In this document: positions 35,911 to 44,660 of the stretch, in pieces
Layout: every line of letters starts with the position of its first letter
Numbering within the stretch: the first letter of the stretch is position 1
From: Methylobacterium sp. Leaf104
Lineage (GTDB): Bacteria > Pseudomonadota > Alphaproteobacteria > Rhizobiales > Beijerinckiaceae
DNA: 64,000 nucleotides
Assembly (NCBI RefSeq): GCF_001422885.1
Contig: NZ_LMMZ01000012.1
Location: 64,388-128,387, forward strand
Direction of reading: 5' to 3'
Position numbers and translations under genes: made by a program
Notes under the pieces: generated by a model
Databases searched by the model: none
The model's input: the letters and a program-made list of their open reading frames with translations, nothing else
Told to the model about the DNA's origin: nothing

Positions 35911-36284
35911 GTTCAACGTGCGCGGGCGTGACAACGGAAGACCCAGACAAGAAGCGGCCGATCGGAACCGGGATCGTGCTGACAAAGTGCTAAGATCGCG
36001 TTGCCGTCGTGGGCAGTCATCGGAAGCGTCCGTCCCAAGATCTCCCGGGTGATAACCCGGGTCGGATACCGTACCGAGGCCGGCAAATACCTGCGGCGTC
36101 CTCAGGAAGACGCTCGAGGTCGCGTCGCTGAACGGCGCTGCGATGTCGCCGTCTTCGGAAGAATCACCGGTTGCGACGGGAGCGACGGCGCGGCAGAGTC
36201 TACGAATAAAATCATTCAATAGGATTTTATGTTTGACAGCGCGACGCTCCTGAGGTATCAGGAGGGCACGCTCAGGAAGTGTGA
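35911..36284. promoter_or_regulatory. intergenic region between the GGDEF/EAL gene and the gene transfer agent cluster
   Basis: 374 bp between divergent genes. The left part has no protein-like frame apart from the N-terminal extension of the GGDEF/EAL gene. The right 80 bp are AT-rich (ATAAAATCATTCAATAGGAT at 36206-36225) and contain the promoter listed separately. Confidence 0.4.
36233..36264 (+). promoter_or_regulatory. candidate promoter with overlapping dyad, start of the gene transfer agent cluster
   Basis: TTGACA at 36233-36238 and TATCAG at 36256-36261 are 17 bp apart, a good sigma-70 spacing. A dyad CTCCTGA (36247-36253) and TCAGGAG (36258-36264) overlaps the spacer and -10 box, as expected for a repressor operator. 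The terminase small-subunit start lies 23 bp further on, behind AGGAAG. Confidence 0.5.
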
Positions 36285-37037
36285 GTGGCGAGGGAGGCGG
36301 CCTTGGCGAAGCTCGTGCCGATCGTCGCGTCGATCCGTGATGCCGTCGCGACGGCCATGCGCGAAACCCAGCGGCCCGTCACCGCGATCGCGGCCGAGAC
36401 CGGCGTGCGGGTCACCACCATCCGGACCTGGAACAAGCGCTTCGGCTGGCGCCCGGCCGCGGCGACGGCCTCCACGGCCTTCACCCCCGAGCGCTGGAAG
36501 CCGGCGCGGCGGGCGGCGGTGGCGCGGCTCTACCGGGAGGATTGGATCGACATCGGCGACCTCGCCCTGGCGCTGGGCGTGGCCCGGCACCGGGCCGAGG
36601 CCCTGTTCGCCCAGTGCGGCCTGGAGGGGCGCCGGCCCGGCGAGGTCGGGCGCGCCCTGGGGCGGGACGCCGATCCCCGCCGGATGCGGGCGGCGCTCCG
36701 GGCGCAGATCGCCCGGCAGATCCTGCATTTCGACGCGGCGCTGAACGGGGCGGCGGGCGCCCCGGCCTTCGACAGCGCCCGCGTCCTGCGCGACCTCGGC
36801 GGACTGAAGCGCCTCCTCGACGAGACCACGGATGACGGGCGAGGAGGACGCGATGGGTCGGATTCCCGCGGCGACGGCGACGGGAGCGGCCGGCCGGGCG
36901 ACGATCTGTCCGCCGGCGATCTGCCCACCCTGCGCGCGGAGATCGCGCGCCGCGCTGAGGCGCTCGGCGGCGAGCGGGCGGATGCCGGCCCTGCTGGCGA
37001 GCCTGCCGCCCTCCCAGATCCGGGCCCTGGCGACTGA
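36285..37037 (+). CDS. terminase small subunit-like DNA-binding protein
   Basis: 250 residues. A helix-turn-helix lies near residues 27-57 (RPVTAIAAETGVRVTTIRTWNKRFGW), and a second possible one near 80-105 (DWIDIGDLALALGVARHRAEALF). This two-module pattern and the position directly before the large terminase fit the small subunit that recognises or loads DNA for packaging. The C-terminal 70 residues are Gly/Asp/Ala-rich. The GTG start at 36285 has AGGAAG nearby. Its 3' end overlaps the large subunit start by 56 bp. Confidence 0.75.
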   Translation: MAREAALAKLVPIVASIRDAVATAMRETQRPVTAIAAETGVRVTTIRTWNKRFGWRPAAATASTAFTPERWKPARRAAVARLYREDWIDIGDLALALGVARHRAEALFAQCGLEGRRPGEVGRALGRDADPRRMRAALRAQIARQILHFDAALNGAAGAPAFDSARVLRDLGGLKRLLDETTDDGRGGRDGSDSRGDGDGSGRPGDDLSAGDLPTLRAEIARRAEALGGERADAGPAGEPAALPDPGPGD

Positions 37038-38262
37038 CTGGCTCCTGGCGGCCCGGGCCGACCAGCTTCCGCCCTGCCCGGCCCTGCCGGACTGGACCAC
37101 CTGGGCGGTGATCGGCGGGCGCGGCGCGGGCAAGACCCGCACGGGGGCCGAGTGGGTCCGCGCGCTGGCGCTCGGCGACCCGGCCTTCACGGCCCGGCCG
37201 GTCGGGCGCATCGCCCTCGTGGGCGAGACCTTCGCGGATGTGCGCGACGTCATGGTGGAGGGGCCTTCCGGCCTCCTCGGGCTGCCGGGGCGGCGGCCGC
37301 GCTGGTCGCCCTCGCGCCGGCGCCTCGAATGGGACAACGGCGCGGTCGGCCTCGCCTTCTCGGCCGAGGAGCCGGATTCCCTGCGCGGGCCGCAATTCGG
37401 CGCGGCCTGGTCGGACGAGATCGCCAAGTGGCGCTATGCCGAGGCCGCCTGGGACATGATCCAGTTCGGCCTGCGCCTCGGGCACCGGCCGCGCGGCCTC
37501 GTCACCACCACGCCCCGGCCGATCCCGCTGCTGCGGCGGATCCTGGCGGATCCGCGGACCGTCATCAGCCGCGCCCGCACCGCCGACAACGCCGCCCACC
37601 TCGCGCCCGCCTTCCTCGAGGCGGTGGTGGGGCGCTACAGCGGCACCCGCCTCGGGCGCCAGGAACTCGACGGCGAATTGATCGAGGACCGCGCCGACGC
37701 CCTCTGGACCCGCGACCGCCTGGAGGCGGCCCGCGTCCCGGCGGCGCCGGCGGACCTGCGCCGCATCGTCGTGGCGGTGGACCCGCCGGCCTCCTCGAAG
37801 GCCGGGGCGGATGCCTGCGGGATCGTCGCCGCCGGCCTCGACGCCGCCGGCCACGCCTACGTGCTGGCCGACGCCACTCTGGCCCGGGCCGCCCCCGAGG
37901 CCTGGGCCTCGGCGGCGCTGGCCCTCTACCACCGCCTCGCGGCCGACAGCCTCGTGGTCGAGGTCAACCAGGGCGGCGAGATGGCGAGCGCCGTCCTGCA
38001 CCAGGTCGACGCCGCGGTGCCGGTGACCCCCGTGCGGGCCACGCGCGGCAAGTACCTGCGGGCCGAGCCGGTCTCGATGCTCTACGCGCAGGGGCGCGTC
38101 CACCATGTCGGCGCCCTGCCGGCACTGGAGGACGAGCTCTGCGATTTCGGGCCGGACGGCCTCTCCTCCGGCGCCTCGCCGGACCGCCTCGACGCTCTGG
38201 TCTGGGCGCTGACGCACCTCCTCCTGCGCGGCGGCCCCGAGCCGCGCATCCGGCGCCTCTAG
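36982..38262 (+). CDS. gene transfer agent terminase large subunit
   Basis: 426 residues. Walker A is GGRGAGKTRTG near residue 45, followed by the IALVGETFADVRDVMVEG block and the SDEIAKW Walker B region, then the RNase H-like nuclease part with VVAVDPPASSKAGADACGI. It packages DNA into preformed heads. The frame is open from 36832, but residues encoded before 36982 are Arg/Ala/Cys/Pro-rich and look like shadow translation of the preceding gene. The ATG at 36982 begins the conserved MPALLASLPPSQIRAL segment. First Asp/Glu residues for both ATPase and nuclease appear intact. Confidence 0.88.
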   Translation: MPALLASLPPSQIRALATDWLLAARADQLPPCPALPDWTTWAVIGGRGAGKTRTGAEWVRALALGDPAFTARPVGRIALVGETFADVRDVMVEGPSGLLGLPGRRPRWSPSRRRLEWDNGAVGLAFSAEEPDSLRGPQFGAAWSDEIAKWRYAEAAWDMIQFGLRLGHRPRGLVTTTPRPIPLLRRILADPRTVISRARTADNAAHLAPAFLEAVVGRYSGTRLGRQELDGELIEDRADALWTRDRLEAARVPAAPADLRRIVVAVDPPASSKAGADACGIVAAGLDAAGHAYVLADATLARAAPEAWASAALALYHRLAADSLVVEVNQGGEMASAVLHQVDAAVPVTPVRATRGKYLRAEPVSMLYAQGRVHHVGALPALEDELCDFGPDGLSSGASPDRLDALVWALTHLLLRGGPEPRIRRL

Positions 38263-38301
38263 GCGCTCCACCGACCGATCCGTTCCTCCAGCGAGGCCCC
38301 G

Positions 38302-39477
38302 ATGGCGAACCTCCTCTCCCGGCTCGTGCGCCGGGCCGCGCCCGCGGCCCCCGACACCAAGGCCGCGCCCCTCGCGGGAATCGGCGTCGCCTTCTACGGC
38401 GAGGGCCGGGCCAGCTGGACCCCGCGCGACATCGGGGCGCTGGCCCGCGAGGGCTTCCAGCGCAACGCCATCGTGCATCGGGCCGTGCGCCTGGTGGCCG
38501 AGGCCGCCGCCGCCCTGCCGCTCGGGCTGGTGGGGACGGGCGGCGCCGGAGCGCATCCCCTGGAGGCGCTGCTGGCCCGGCCGAACCCCCGCCAGGGCGG
38601 GGCGGCCCTGCTCGAAGCGCTCTACGGGCACCTGATGGTCTCGGGGAACGCCTACCTCCAGGCGAGCGGCCTCGACGGGGTGCCCCGCGAGCTCCACGCC
38701 CTTCGCCCCGACCGGATGCGGGTGGTGCCCGGCCCCGACGGCTGGCCGGCGGCCTACGACTACGCGGTGGGCGGCCGCACCCTGCGCTTCGACCAGGGCG
38801 GGGACGGCGTACCGCCGATCCTCCACCTCACCCTGTTCCACCCCACCGACGACCATTACGGCCTCTCGCCGATGGAGGCGGCGGCCGTCGCCCTCGACAT
38901 CCACAACGCGGCGGGCGCCTGGAACAAGGCGCTGCTCGACAACGCGGCGCGCCCCTCCGGCGCCCTGGTCTTCGCGACCCAGAGCGGCGCCACCCTGAGC
39001 GACGCGCAGTTCACCCGGCTCAAGGGCGAGCTCGAGGCGAACTACCAGGGCGCCGGCAATGCCGGCCGGCCCCTGCTGCTAGAGGGCGGGCTCGATTGGA
39101 AGCCCCTGGCGCTCTCGCCCAAGGACATGGATTTCGTCGAGGCCAAGAGCGGGGCCGCCCGCGAGATCGCGCTGGCCTTCGGGGTGCCGCCCCTGCTGCT
39201 GGGCCTGCCCGGCGACAACACCCACGCCAACTACGCCGAGGCCAACCGGGCCTTCTACCGCCAGACCGTGATTCCGCTCGTGCGGCGCACCGCCGAGGCC
39301 CTGGCCCAGTGGCTGGCGCCGGCCTTCGGCCCCGCCCGCCTGGAGCCCGACCTCGACGCCATCGAGGCCCTGGCCCCCGAGCGCGAGAGCCTGTGGCGCC
39401 GGGTCCAGGCCGCGGATTTCCTCACCGAGGCGGAGAAGCGCGCGGCGGTGGGCTACGGGCCGGCGCCCGTCGGATGA
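38302..39477 (+). CDS. phage portal protein, HK97 family
   Basis: 391 residues. The portal signature runs from GFQRNAIVHRAVRLVAEAAAALP through GNAYLQA, the LRPDRMRVVPGPDGW segment and LFHPTDDHYGLSPMEAA, to the C-terminal FGVPPLLLGLPGDNTHANYAEANRAF region. Twelve copies form the DNA entry ring at the head vertex. It starts 39 bp after the terminase. Its 3' end overlaps the antisense VapC-like gene by 25 bp. Confidence 0.92.
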   Translation: MANLLSRLVRRAAPAAPDTKAAPLAGIGVAFYGEGRASWTPRDIGALAREGFQRNAIVHRAVRLVAEAAAALPLGLVGTGGAGAHPLEALLARPNPRQGGAALLEALYGHLMVSGNAYLQASGLDGVPRELHALRPDRMRVVPGPDGWPAAYDYAVGGRTLRFDQGGDGVPPILHLTLFHPTDDHYGLSPMEAAAVALDIHNAAGAWNKALLDNAARPSGALVFATQSGATLSDAQFTRLKGELEANYQGAGNAGRPLLLEGGLDWKPLALSPKDMDFVEAKSGAAREIALAFGVPPLLLGLPGDNTHANYAEANRAFYRQTVIPLVRRTAEALAQWLAPAFGPARLEPDLDAIEALAPERESLWRRVQAADFLTEAEKRAAVGYGPAPVG

Positions 39478-39869
39478 GCGAGATCGGTCCGCGCGAAGTC
39501 GTCGCCCTTGTAGAGGAGGGTCGCCCCATGCGCCCGCGCGCAGGCATGGGCGTGGCAATCGCCCATGTTCAGGGCAGCCGGATGCCGGCACTTTCCGAAC
39601 CGGTCATAGGCCGCGATGGCGAGATCGGCCTCGGCTTCGCCGAGGGGCACGAATCGGATGTCGCCGGCCTCCAGATAGAGGCGAACCTGCGCCCGGGCCG
39701 CCTCCACCGTGAAGGCGTAGCTGCGGACCAGACCCGCCACCGTCTCCCAGACCGAAAGGGCGGAGCACAGGCGGTCCGCGTCGGCCTCGAGCCGGTCGCT
39801 CAGGGCATCGGCCTCCGGTTCGCCGGTGATGATGGCGATCAGGGCCGAGGCGTCGACGAAGATCGTCAC
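39453..39869 (-). CDS. vapC: VapC-like PIN-domain toxin
   Basis: 138 residues forming one PIN domain. The acidic catalytic residues are in FVDASALIAI (Asp5), SVWETVAG and NMGDCHAHACA. VapC toxins are RNases that cut tRNA or rRNA. Its ATG overlaps the antitoxin stop by four bases, the usual antitoxin-toxin order. It lies antisense within the gene transfer agent cluster, between portal and prohead protease, and its 3' end runs 25 bp into the portal gene. Confidence 0.9.
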   Translation of the reverse strand: MTIFVDASALIAIITGEPEADALSDRLEADADRLCSALSVWETVAGLVRSYAFTVEAARAQVRLYLEAGDIRFVPLGEAEADLAIAAYDRFGKCRHPAALNMGDCHAHACARAHGATLLYKGDDFARTDLAHPTGAGP

Positions 39870-40102
39870 GCGCCGCTCAGATCGTCGAAGAAGGCCTTGT
39901 CGGCGGGCTCGCCGGTGGGGGCCGGCAGAGGGTGGCGGGCGCGGAGGGTGGCGAAGCGCTCGCGCAGGGGAACGGCCGGTGTGATCCGGGCGAGCTCGGC
40001 CGAGACGGCGCGACGGACCGCCTCCGATTTCGTCACCCCGGCTGTCTCGGCCAGACGGGCGACCAGCACCGCCGTGCGGTCGTCCTTGATGTAGAGCGGC
40101 AT
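39866..40102 (-). CDS. vapB: VapB-like antitoxin (Rv0623-type)
   Basis: 78 residues. MPLYIKDDRTAVLVARLAETAGVTKSEAVRRAV is the ribbon-helix-helix-like N-terminus of this antitoxin group, and the C-terminal acidic segment (PTGEPADKAFFDDL) would neutralise the toxin. GGAGG lies 5 bp before the ATG. Upstream on its coding strand two GGATAT half-sites may form an autoregulatory operator. Confidence 0.88.
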   Translation of the reverse strand: MPLYIKDDRTAVLVARLAETAGVTKSEAVRRAVSAELARITPAVPLRERFATLRARHPLPAPTGEPADKAFFDDLSGA

Positions 40103-40112
40103 CGACGCCTCC

Positions 40113-40141
40113 GGATATCCTTGAGAGCCGAGAGAATATCC
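40113..40141 (-). promoter_or_regulatory. possible operator upstream of vapBC
   Basis: The palindrome GGATATCC (40113-40120) is followed 15 bases later by AATATCC (40135-40141), giving two GGATAT sites in the same orientation on the minus strand just before the antitoxin ATG. Antitoxin-mediated autoregulation would fit, but this is inference from position. Confidence 0.35.
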
Positions 40142-40184
40142 CGAACTTGGCCGCCTGTCACCGCCCCTGTCACCGGAGTCTCCC

Positions 40185-40766
40185 ATGGACGGCCATTTCA
40201 GCGGCTATGCCAGCCTGTTCGGCGTGCCCGATCTCGGGCGCGACGTGGTGGCGCCGGGTGCCTTCGCGGCGAGCCTGGCGGCGCGGGGCGTCGCGGGAGT
40301 GCGGATGCTCTGGCAGCACGATCCGGCCGAGCCCGTGGGGCGCTGGCTCTCCCTGCGGGAGGATACCCGCGGCCTGCGCGTGGCGGGCCAGCTCAACCTC
40401 GCCGTCCGCCGCGCCCGCGAGCTCGATGCCCTCCTCGGCGAGGGCGGCCTCGACGGGCTCTCCATCGGCTTCCGCACGGTGCGGGCGCAGCCCCAGCGCG
40501 GCGGTCTGCGCCGGCTGGAGGCGATCGACCTGTGGGAGATCTCCCTGGTCACCTTCCCGCTCCAGACGGGCGCGCGGATCGCCGCCCCGGCCCAGGCCGG
40601 CGCCCAGGCCCCGGCAGCGGCCTCCCCGGCGGGCACCGCCCTGGCGCAGGACATCCGGGCTCTGGCCCACCGCATGGCGCCGCCCCGGCGCGCGGCTTCC
40701 CCCTCCACCCGGCCCGGGTTCCGGCCCGCCGCCATTCGTCCCGCCCGCTCCGCGAGGTTCGCATGA
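40185..40766 (+). CDS. HK97 family prohead protease
   Basis: 193 residues. The family core is clear: GYASLFGVPDLGRDVVAPGAF, RMLWQHDPAEPVGRW with the catalytic His, GLSIGFRT with the catalytic Ser, and LWEISLVTFP. It cleaves the scaffold region of the capsid protein during head maturation. The C-terminal 60 residues are Ala/Pro/Arg-rich. It overlaps the capsid start as ATGA. Confidence 0.92.
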   Translation: MDGHFSGYASLFGVPDLGRDVVAPGAFAASLAARGVAGVRMLWQHDPAEPVGRWLSLREDTRGLRVAGQLNLAVRRARELDALLGEGGLDGLSIGFRTVRAQPQRGGLRRLEAIDLWEISLVTFPLQTGARIAAPAQAGAQAPAAASPAGTALAQDIRALAHRMAPPRRAASPSTRPGFRPAAIRPARSARFA

Positions 40767-42112
40767 CCGTCCCCGTCCCGTTCGAGACCCACGCCACCGC
40801 ACCGCACGCCCCCGAGGTGAAGGGCGCCCTGCCGCCCCTGGAGGACAAGGCCGCCGGCCGCGCCCCGCATGACCCGGCGCCGAACGATCCGGCGGTGGGC
40901 ACCGCCATGGCCGAACTCGCCCGCGCCTTCGAGGCGTTCAAGGAGACCAACGACGCGCGGCTGGCCGCGATCGAGGGCCGCGCCCCCGGCGACGTGCTGA
41001 CCGAGGAGAAGCTCGCCCGCATCGACGCCGCCCTCGACACGGCGCGCACCCGCCTCGACCGCCTCACCCTCGAGGGCCGCCGCCCGCCCCTGGGGGCCGG
41101 CGGCCTCCCGGGACGTGACGCGGCCGCGCGCGACGGCGCCGGCATCGAGCACAAGGCCGCCTTCGACCTCTATGTCCGGGCCGGCGAGAGCGGCGGTCTC
41201 AAGCGGCTGGAGGAGAAGGCCCTCTCCGCCGGCTCCGGCCCGGACGGCGGCTACCTCGTGCCGGCCGAGGTCGAACGGATGGTGCTGACGCGGCTCGCCA
41301 ACCTGTCGCCGATCCGGTCCCTCGCCACCGTGCGGGTCATTTCCGGCGGGCAGTACAAGCGCGCGGTCTCGGTGCGCGACGCGATCGCGGGCTGGGTCGC
41401 CGAGACCGCGCCGCGGGCGCAGACCGACTCGCCGGTCCTGTCCGAGCTGACTTTCCCGGCGATGGAGCTCTACGCCATGCCGGCGGCGACCCAGACGCTC
41501 CTCGACGACGCCATCGTCGACATCGATTCCTGGCTCGCCGACGAGGTCGAGACGAGCTTCGCCGAGCAGGAGGGCATCGCCTTCGTCACCGGCAACGGCG
41601 CGAGCCGCCCGCGCGGGTTCCTGACCTACGACCTGGTGGCGAACACCGCCTGGGTGCCGGGCAAGATCGGGACCGTGTCGACGGGCGCCGCCGGCGCCTT
41701 CCCGGCGGCCAACCCCTCGGACGTGCTGTTCGACCTCGTCTACGGCCTGCGGGCGGGCTACCGCCAGAACGCCACCTTCGTGATGAACCGGCGCCTGCAG
41801 AGCACGATCCGCAAGTTCAAGGACGCGGACGGCAACTACCTGTGGCAGCCGCCCCTGGCCGCGGGCACCGCCGCGACCCTGATGGGCTTCCCGGTGGCCG
41901 AGGCGGAGGCGATGCCCAACGCGGCGGCGAACAGCCTCTCGGTCGCCTTCGGCGATTTCCGCCGCGGCTACCTCGTGGTGGACCGTGCCGGCCTGCGGGT
42001 GCTGCGCGACCCCTACTCGGCGAAGCCCTACGTGCTGTTCTACACCACCAAGCGCGTCGGCGGCGGCGTCCAGGACTTCGACGCGATCAAGCTCCTGGCC
42101 TTCTCGGCGTGA
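40763..42112 (+). CDS. phage major capsid protein, HK97 family
   Basis: 449 residues. The first 130 or so residues are the charged coiled scaffold (delta) domain, probably removed by the adjacent protease. The mature HK97 fold follows, starting around EHKAAFDLYVRAG, with GGYLVPAEVERMV, the DSPVLSELTFPAMELYAMPAAT region and the C-terminal VVDRAGLRVLRDPYSAKPYV. It forms the head shell. Its start overlaps the protease stop by four bases. Confidence 0.94.
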   Translation: MTVPVPFETHATAPHAPEVKGALPPLEDKAAGRAPHDPAPNDPAVGTAMAELARAFEAFKETNDARLAAIEGRAPGDVLTEEKLARIDAALDTARTRLDRLTLEGRRPPLGAGGLPGRDAAARDGAGIEHKAAFDLYVRAGESGGLKRLEEKALSAGSGPDGGYLVPAEVERMVLTRLANLSPIRSLATVRVISGGQYKRAVSVRDAIAGWVAETAPRAQTDSPVLSELTFPAMELYAMPAATQTLLDDAIVDIDSWLADEVETSFAEQEGIAFVTGNGASRPRGFLTYDLVANTAWVPGKIGTVSTGAAGAFPAANPSDVLFDLVYGLRAGYRQNATFVMNRRLQSTIRKFKDADGNYLWQPPLAAGTAATLMGFPVAEAEAMPNAAANSLSVAFGDFRRGYLVVDRAGLRVLRDPYSAKPYVLFYTTKRVGGGVQDFDAIKLLAFSA

Positions 42113-42223
42113 GCGGACGGCCTCCGGGCCTTCGGGCCCGGGGGCACCCACCGATGCGTCCACCAAAGGCATGATGCCCCGGCAGCCGGCCGGCTTGAGG
42201 CCGGGCCGATCTCCGGCCGGACC

Positions 42224-43132
42224 CTATCTCCGCCCAGGCTTGGCCATCCAGTCCGACCGGGTCGCGCCGATGGCGGCACCGGAGGGCATGCGGGCGAATT
42301 CGGCGGCCCGGGCGTTGATCCAGCCGGCATGCTCGCCGGTGGGCGTCACCGCGGTGAAGCCGCCGCAGGCGGTGCGGGCCTTCTTGTCCTGGCGCATGGC
42401 GCCGCTGGACCAGCTCACCACGCCGACGATCTGGTAGCCGCCGGGGCCGCCGCGCAGGATCGGGCCGCCGGAATCCCCGAGGCAGGCGCCGGCGCCGGCC
42501 GTCTCGGCCATGCGGCGGCGGTCGGTCACCACCGTGACCCGGTTGGCGACCTGGAGCGAGCCGATGGAGACGAGGTGGGCCTGGCGCAGGGTGCGGGCGG
42601 TGTTGCGCCGGTTCTCGGCGACCACGCCGAAGCCCGCGATGTCGACGGCGTCGCCGGTGTTGATGGCGCCGCCGCGGGGATCGAGGGGCTGGAAGTCGCC
42701 GCTCAGGGGCTCGGCGAGCTTGATCAGCGCGAGGTCGATGCCCGGCTGGTCCTCCGGCGTGGTGCCGGGCACGAAGTCGGGATGCATCGCGAAAGCGATC
42801 GCGTTGATGCGCCGCTGGCGGAAGGCCCGGTCGACCGCCACCACGCTGTAGCCGGCCTGGTGCATGACGCAGTGGGCGGCGGTGAGCACGAGGTCCCGGG
42901 CGATGAGGGTGCCCGAGCAGATCTCGCCCTGGGTGCTCTCGATCCGCACCACCGAGGCGCGCAGGCCGTCGGGGTCGCGCGAGACTTCGCCGTTGATCAC
43001 CGCCTGGGCCGGCAGCGGCGCCAGGGCGCCCAGAGCCGGCACGCCCAAGGCCAGGAGCGCGGCTCCGATCCGGGCGCTCCGGCGGGCAACGGTCGTGCTG
43101 GGGGCGGCCTTGCGCAGCGCGGTCGGCAACAT
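42224..43132 (-). CDS. trypsin-like serine protease (S1 family), exported
   Basis: 302 residues. A signal peptide ends near residue 43 (LLALGVPALGALAPLPAQA). The catalytic triad is His in LTAAHC, Asp in GIDLALIKL and Ser in GACLGDSGGP. Paired cysteines around His and Ser fit disulfides outside the cytoplasm. ATG 43132 is supported by GGGAGAG upstream. The gene is antisense inside the gene transfer agent cluster, next to a second S1 protease of the same orientation, and is not part of the canonical particle. Confidence 0.88.
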   Translation of the reverse strand: MLPTALRKAAPSTTVARRSARIGAALLALGVPALGALAPLPAQAVINGEVSRDPDGLRASVVRIESTQGEICSGTLIARDLVLTAAHCVMHQAGYSVVAVDRAFRQRRINAIAFAMHPDFVPGTTPEDQPGIDLALIKLAEPLSGDFQPLDPRGGAINTGDAVDIAGFGVVAENRRNTARTLRQAHLVSIGSLQVANRVTVVTDRRRMAETAGAGACLGDSGGPILRGGPGGYQIVGVVSWSSGAMRQDKKARTACGGFTAVTPTGEHAGWINARAAEFARMPSGAAIGATRSDWMAKPGRR

Positions 43133-43246
43133 CGTGTCTCTCCCGCGTCCGGCGATGTTCTGGACGAGAACGGTCTCAAGCGTATCGGAAGGCAATGGCT
43201 CGGCCAAGCTCTGGTTCCGCGGACCCTTCGTCATCCGTAGACCTGC

Positions 43247-44026
43247 TCAGGCCCCGGACCAGCGGGCGGCGGTGCGCCACCCCGACAGGGTGCGGTCGAT
43301 CCAGTCGCGCTGCGGCCCGAGGAGGACACCCTGGGAGACGCCGCCGCAGGCCTTGCCGGCGGCCCAGGCGGAGACGGCGAGGATCGCGGAGCCCGCGCCG
43401 ATCGGTCCGCCGGAATCGCCCTGGCAGGCGCTCGCGCCGCCGGCGCCCGCCGCGAGCCAGACCAGGATGCGGCTCGGGCCGTAGGGCTCGATCACGTCGA
43501 GCTCGACGCTGCGATAGGTCCCGGTGCTGCGGGCGACCCCGGCGGCGGCGACGCCGTAGCCCGACAGGGTCAGGCGCTCGCCCGCCCGCGGCATCGCGGC
43601 GCTGAGGGCGGCGGGCACGAAGCGGGACGGCAGGGGATCGGCCAGGCGCACCAGGGCGAGGTCGACCGAGCGGCGGCGCCCGGCCACCGCGCCGGCATCG
43701 TAACCCGGGTGGAGCGCGCGGGCGGCGATCTCGGCCAGCACCGGCGCGCCGGCCTCGTCCTTGTAGTGCACCCGGTGCTCGGCGCGGGCCGCCACGCAGT
43801 GGCCGGCGGTGAGCACCGCGTCGGCCGCCACGACGATGCCGGTGCAGACGCCGCCGTTCGAGGACAGCACCATCACGGCCGAGCCCGCCGCCTCGGGGGC
43901 GGGGCGGCCGCCCACCACCGCACCGGCCGGCCCGGAGGCCGGCGGCCCCAGGCACAGCAGAGGCCCCAGCAGCGCCACGGCGCCGCGCCGCGCCGCGCGG
44001 CGGGTCCGGCCGAAGTTGCGCGCCAT
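43247..44026 (-). CDS. second trypsin-like serine protease (S1 family), exported
   Basis: 259 residues. The signal peptide is basic then hydrophobic (RRGAVALLGPLLCLGPPASGPAGA). The triad is His in LTAGHC, Asp in SVDLALVRL and Ser in SACQGDSGGP. It is diverged from the neighbouring S1 protease rather than a recent copy. ATG 44026 follows AAAGGG. Its start lies 39 bp from the oppositely oriented connector gene, so a divergent promoter may sit in that short gap. The catalytic residues appear intact; the substrate is unknown. Confidence 0.88.
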   Translation of the reverse strand: MARNFGRTRRAARRGAVALLGPLLCLGPPASGPAGAVVGGRPAPEAAGSAVMVLSSNGGVCTGIVVAADAVLTAGHCVAARAEHRVHYKDEAGAPVLAEIAARALHPGYDAGAVAGRRRSVDLALVRLADPLPSRFVPAALSAAMPRAGERLTLSGYGVAAAGVARSTGTYRSVELDVIEPYGPSRILVWLAAGAGGASACQGDSGGPIGAGSAILAVSAWAAGKACGGVSQGVLLGPQRDWIDRTLSGWRTAARWSGA

Positions 44027-44065
44027 CGCGATCCCTTTCCTGGACGGCCCCACACGGAGACGACG

Positions 44066-44635
44066 ATGACCCCGATACGCGTCGACAGCGCCATCGTCGA
44101 GCCGGTCACGCTCGCGGAGATGCGGGGCGTCCTGCGCCTCGACCCGGACGATGGCGGGGCCGAGAACGCCCTGGTGGAGCGCCTGATCGCGGCGGCCCGG
44201 GCCCAGGTGGAGCTGGCCGCCCGGCGCATCCTGGTGCCCGGGCGCTATCGCCTGATGCTCACCGCCTGGCCCGGCGACGGCCGGCTGCCCCTGCCGCTCA
44301 GCCCCCTGGTGGCGGTGGCGCGGGCGGGCCTCGTCGATACCGGCGGCACCGTCACCGATCTCGCCGCCGGGCTCGTCCGGCTCGGGGAGGACGGCCTCGA
44401 GGCGCCCGCCCTCGTCATCGACCCGGCGGTGCCCGCCCTCCACCGGCGCGCCGCCCTGATCGAGGTCGATGCGGGCTATGGCGGGGCCGGGCCGCCGCTT
44501 CCGCCGCCGCTCGCCCAGGCGATCCGGCACCTCGTCGCCCATGCCTTCGAGCATCGCGGCGACGGGCCGGGCGACGACGTCCCCCCGCCCGCGCTCGCCG
44601 CACTGGTCGCGCCGCTGCGGCGGATGCGCCTCTAG
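44066..44635 (+). CDS. head-tail connector protein (gp6-like)
   Basis: 189 residues. The opening VDSAIVEPVTLAEMRGVLRLDPDDG and the helical AARAQVELAARRIL block match gp6-type connectors, and the ending is the typical helical AIRHLVAHAFEHRGD. It would ring the portal and link head to tail. A GGAGA motif precedes the ATG. It is the first structural gene after the two antisense proteases. Confidence 0.83.
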   Translation: MTPIRVDSAIVEPVTLAEMRGVLRLDPDDGGAENALVERLIAAARAQVELAARRILVPGRYRLMLTAWPGDGRLPLPLSPLVAVARAGLVDTGGTVTDLAAGLVRLGEDGLEAPALVIDPAVPALHRRAALIEVDAGYGGAGPPLPPPLAQAIRHLVAHAFEHRGDGPGDDVPPPALAALVAPLRRMRL

Positions 44636-44660
44636 CGCCCTTCCCCCGGGAGACCCCGCC

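Noticed and set aside
36832..36981. A longer start for the terminase large subunit
   Set aside because: The extra 50 residues are Arg/Ala/Cys/Pro-rich and overlap the small-subunit gene by over 200 bp; homologues begin near the ATG at 36982.
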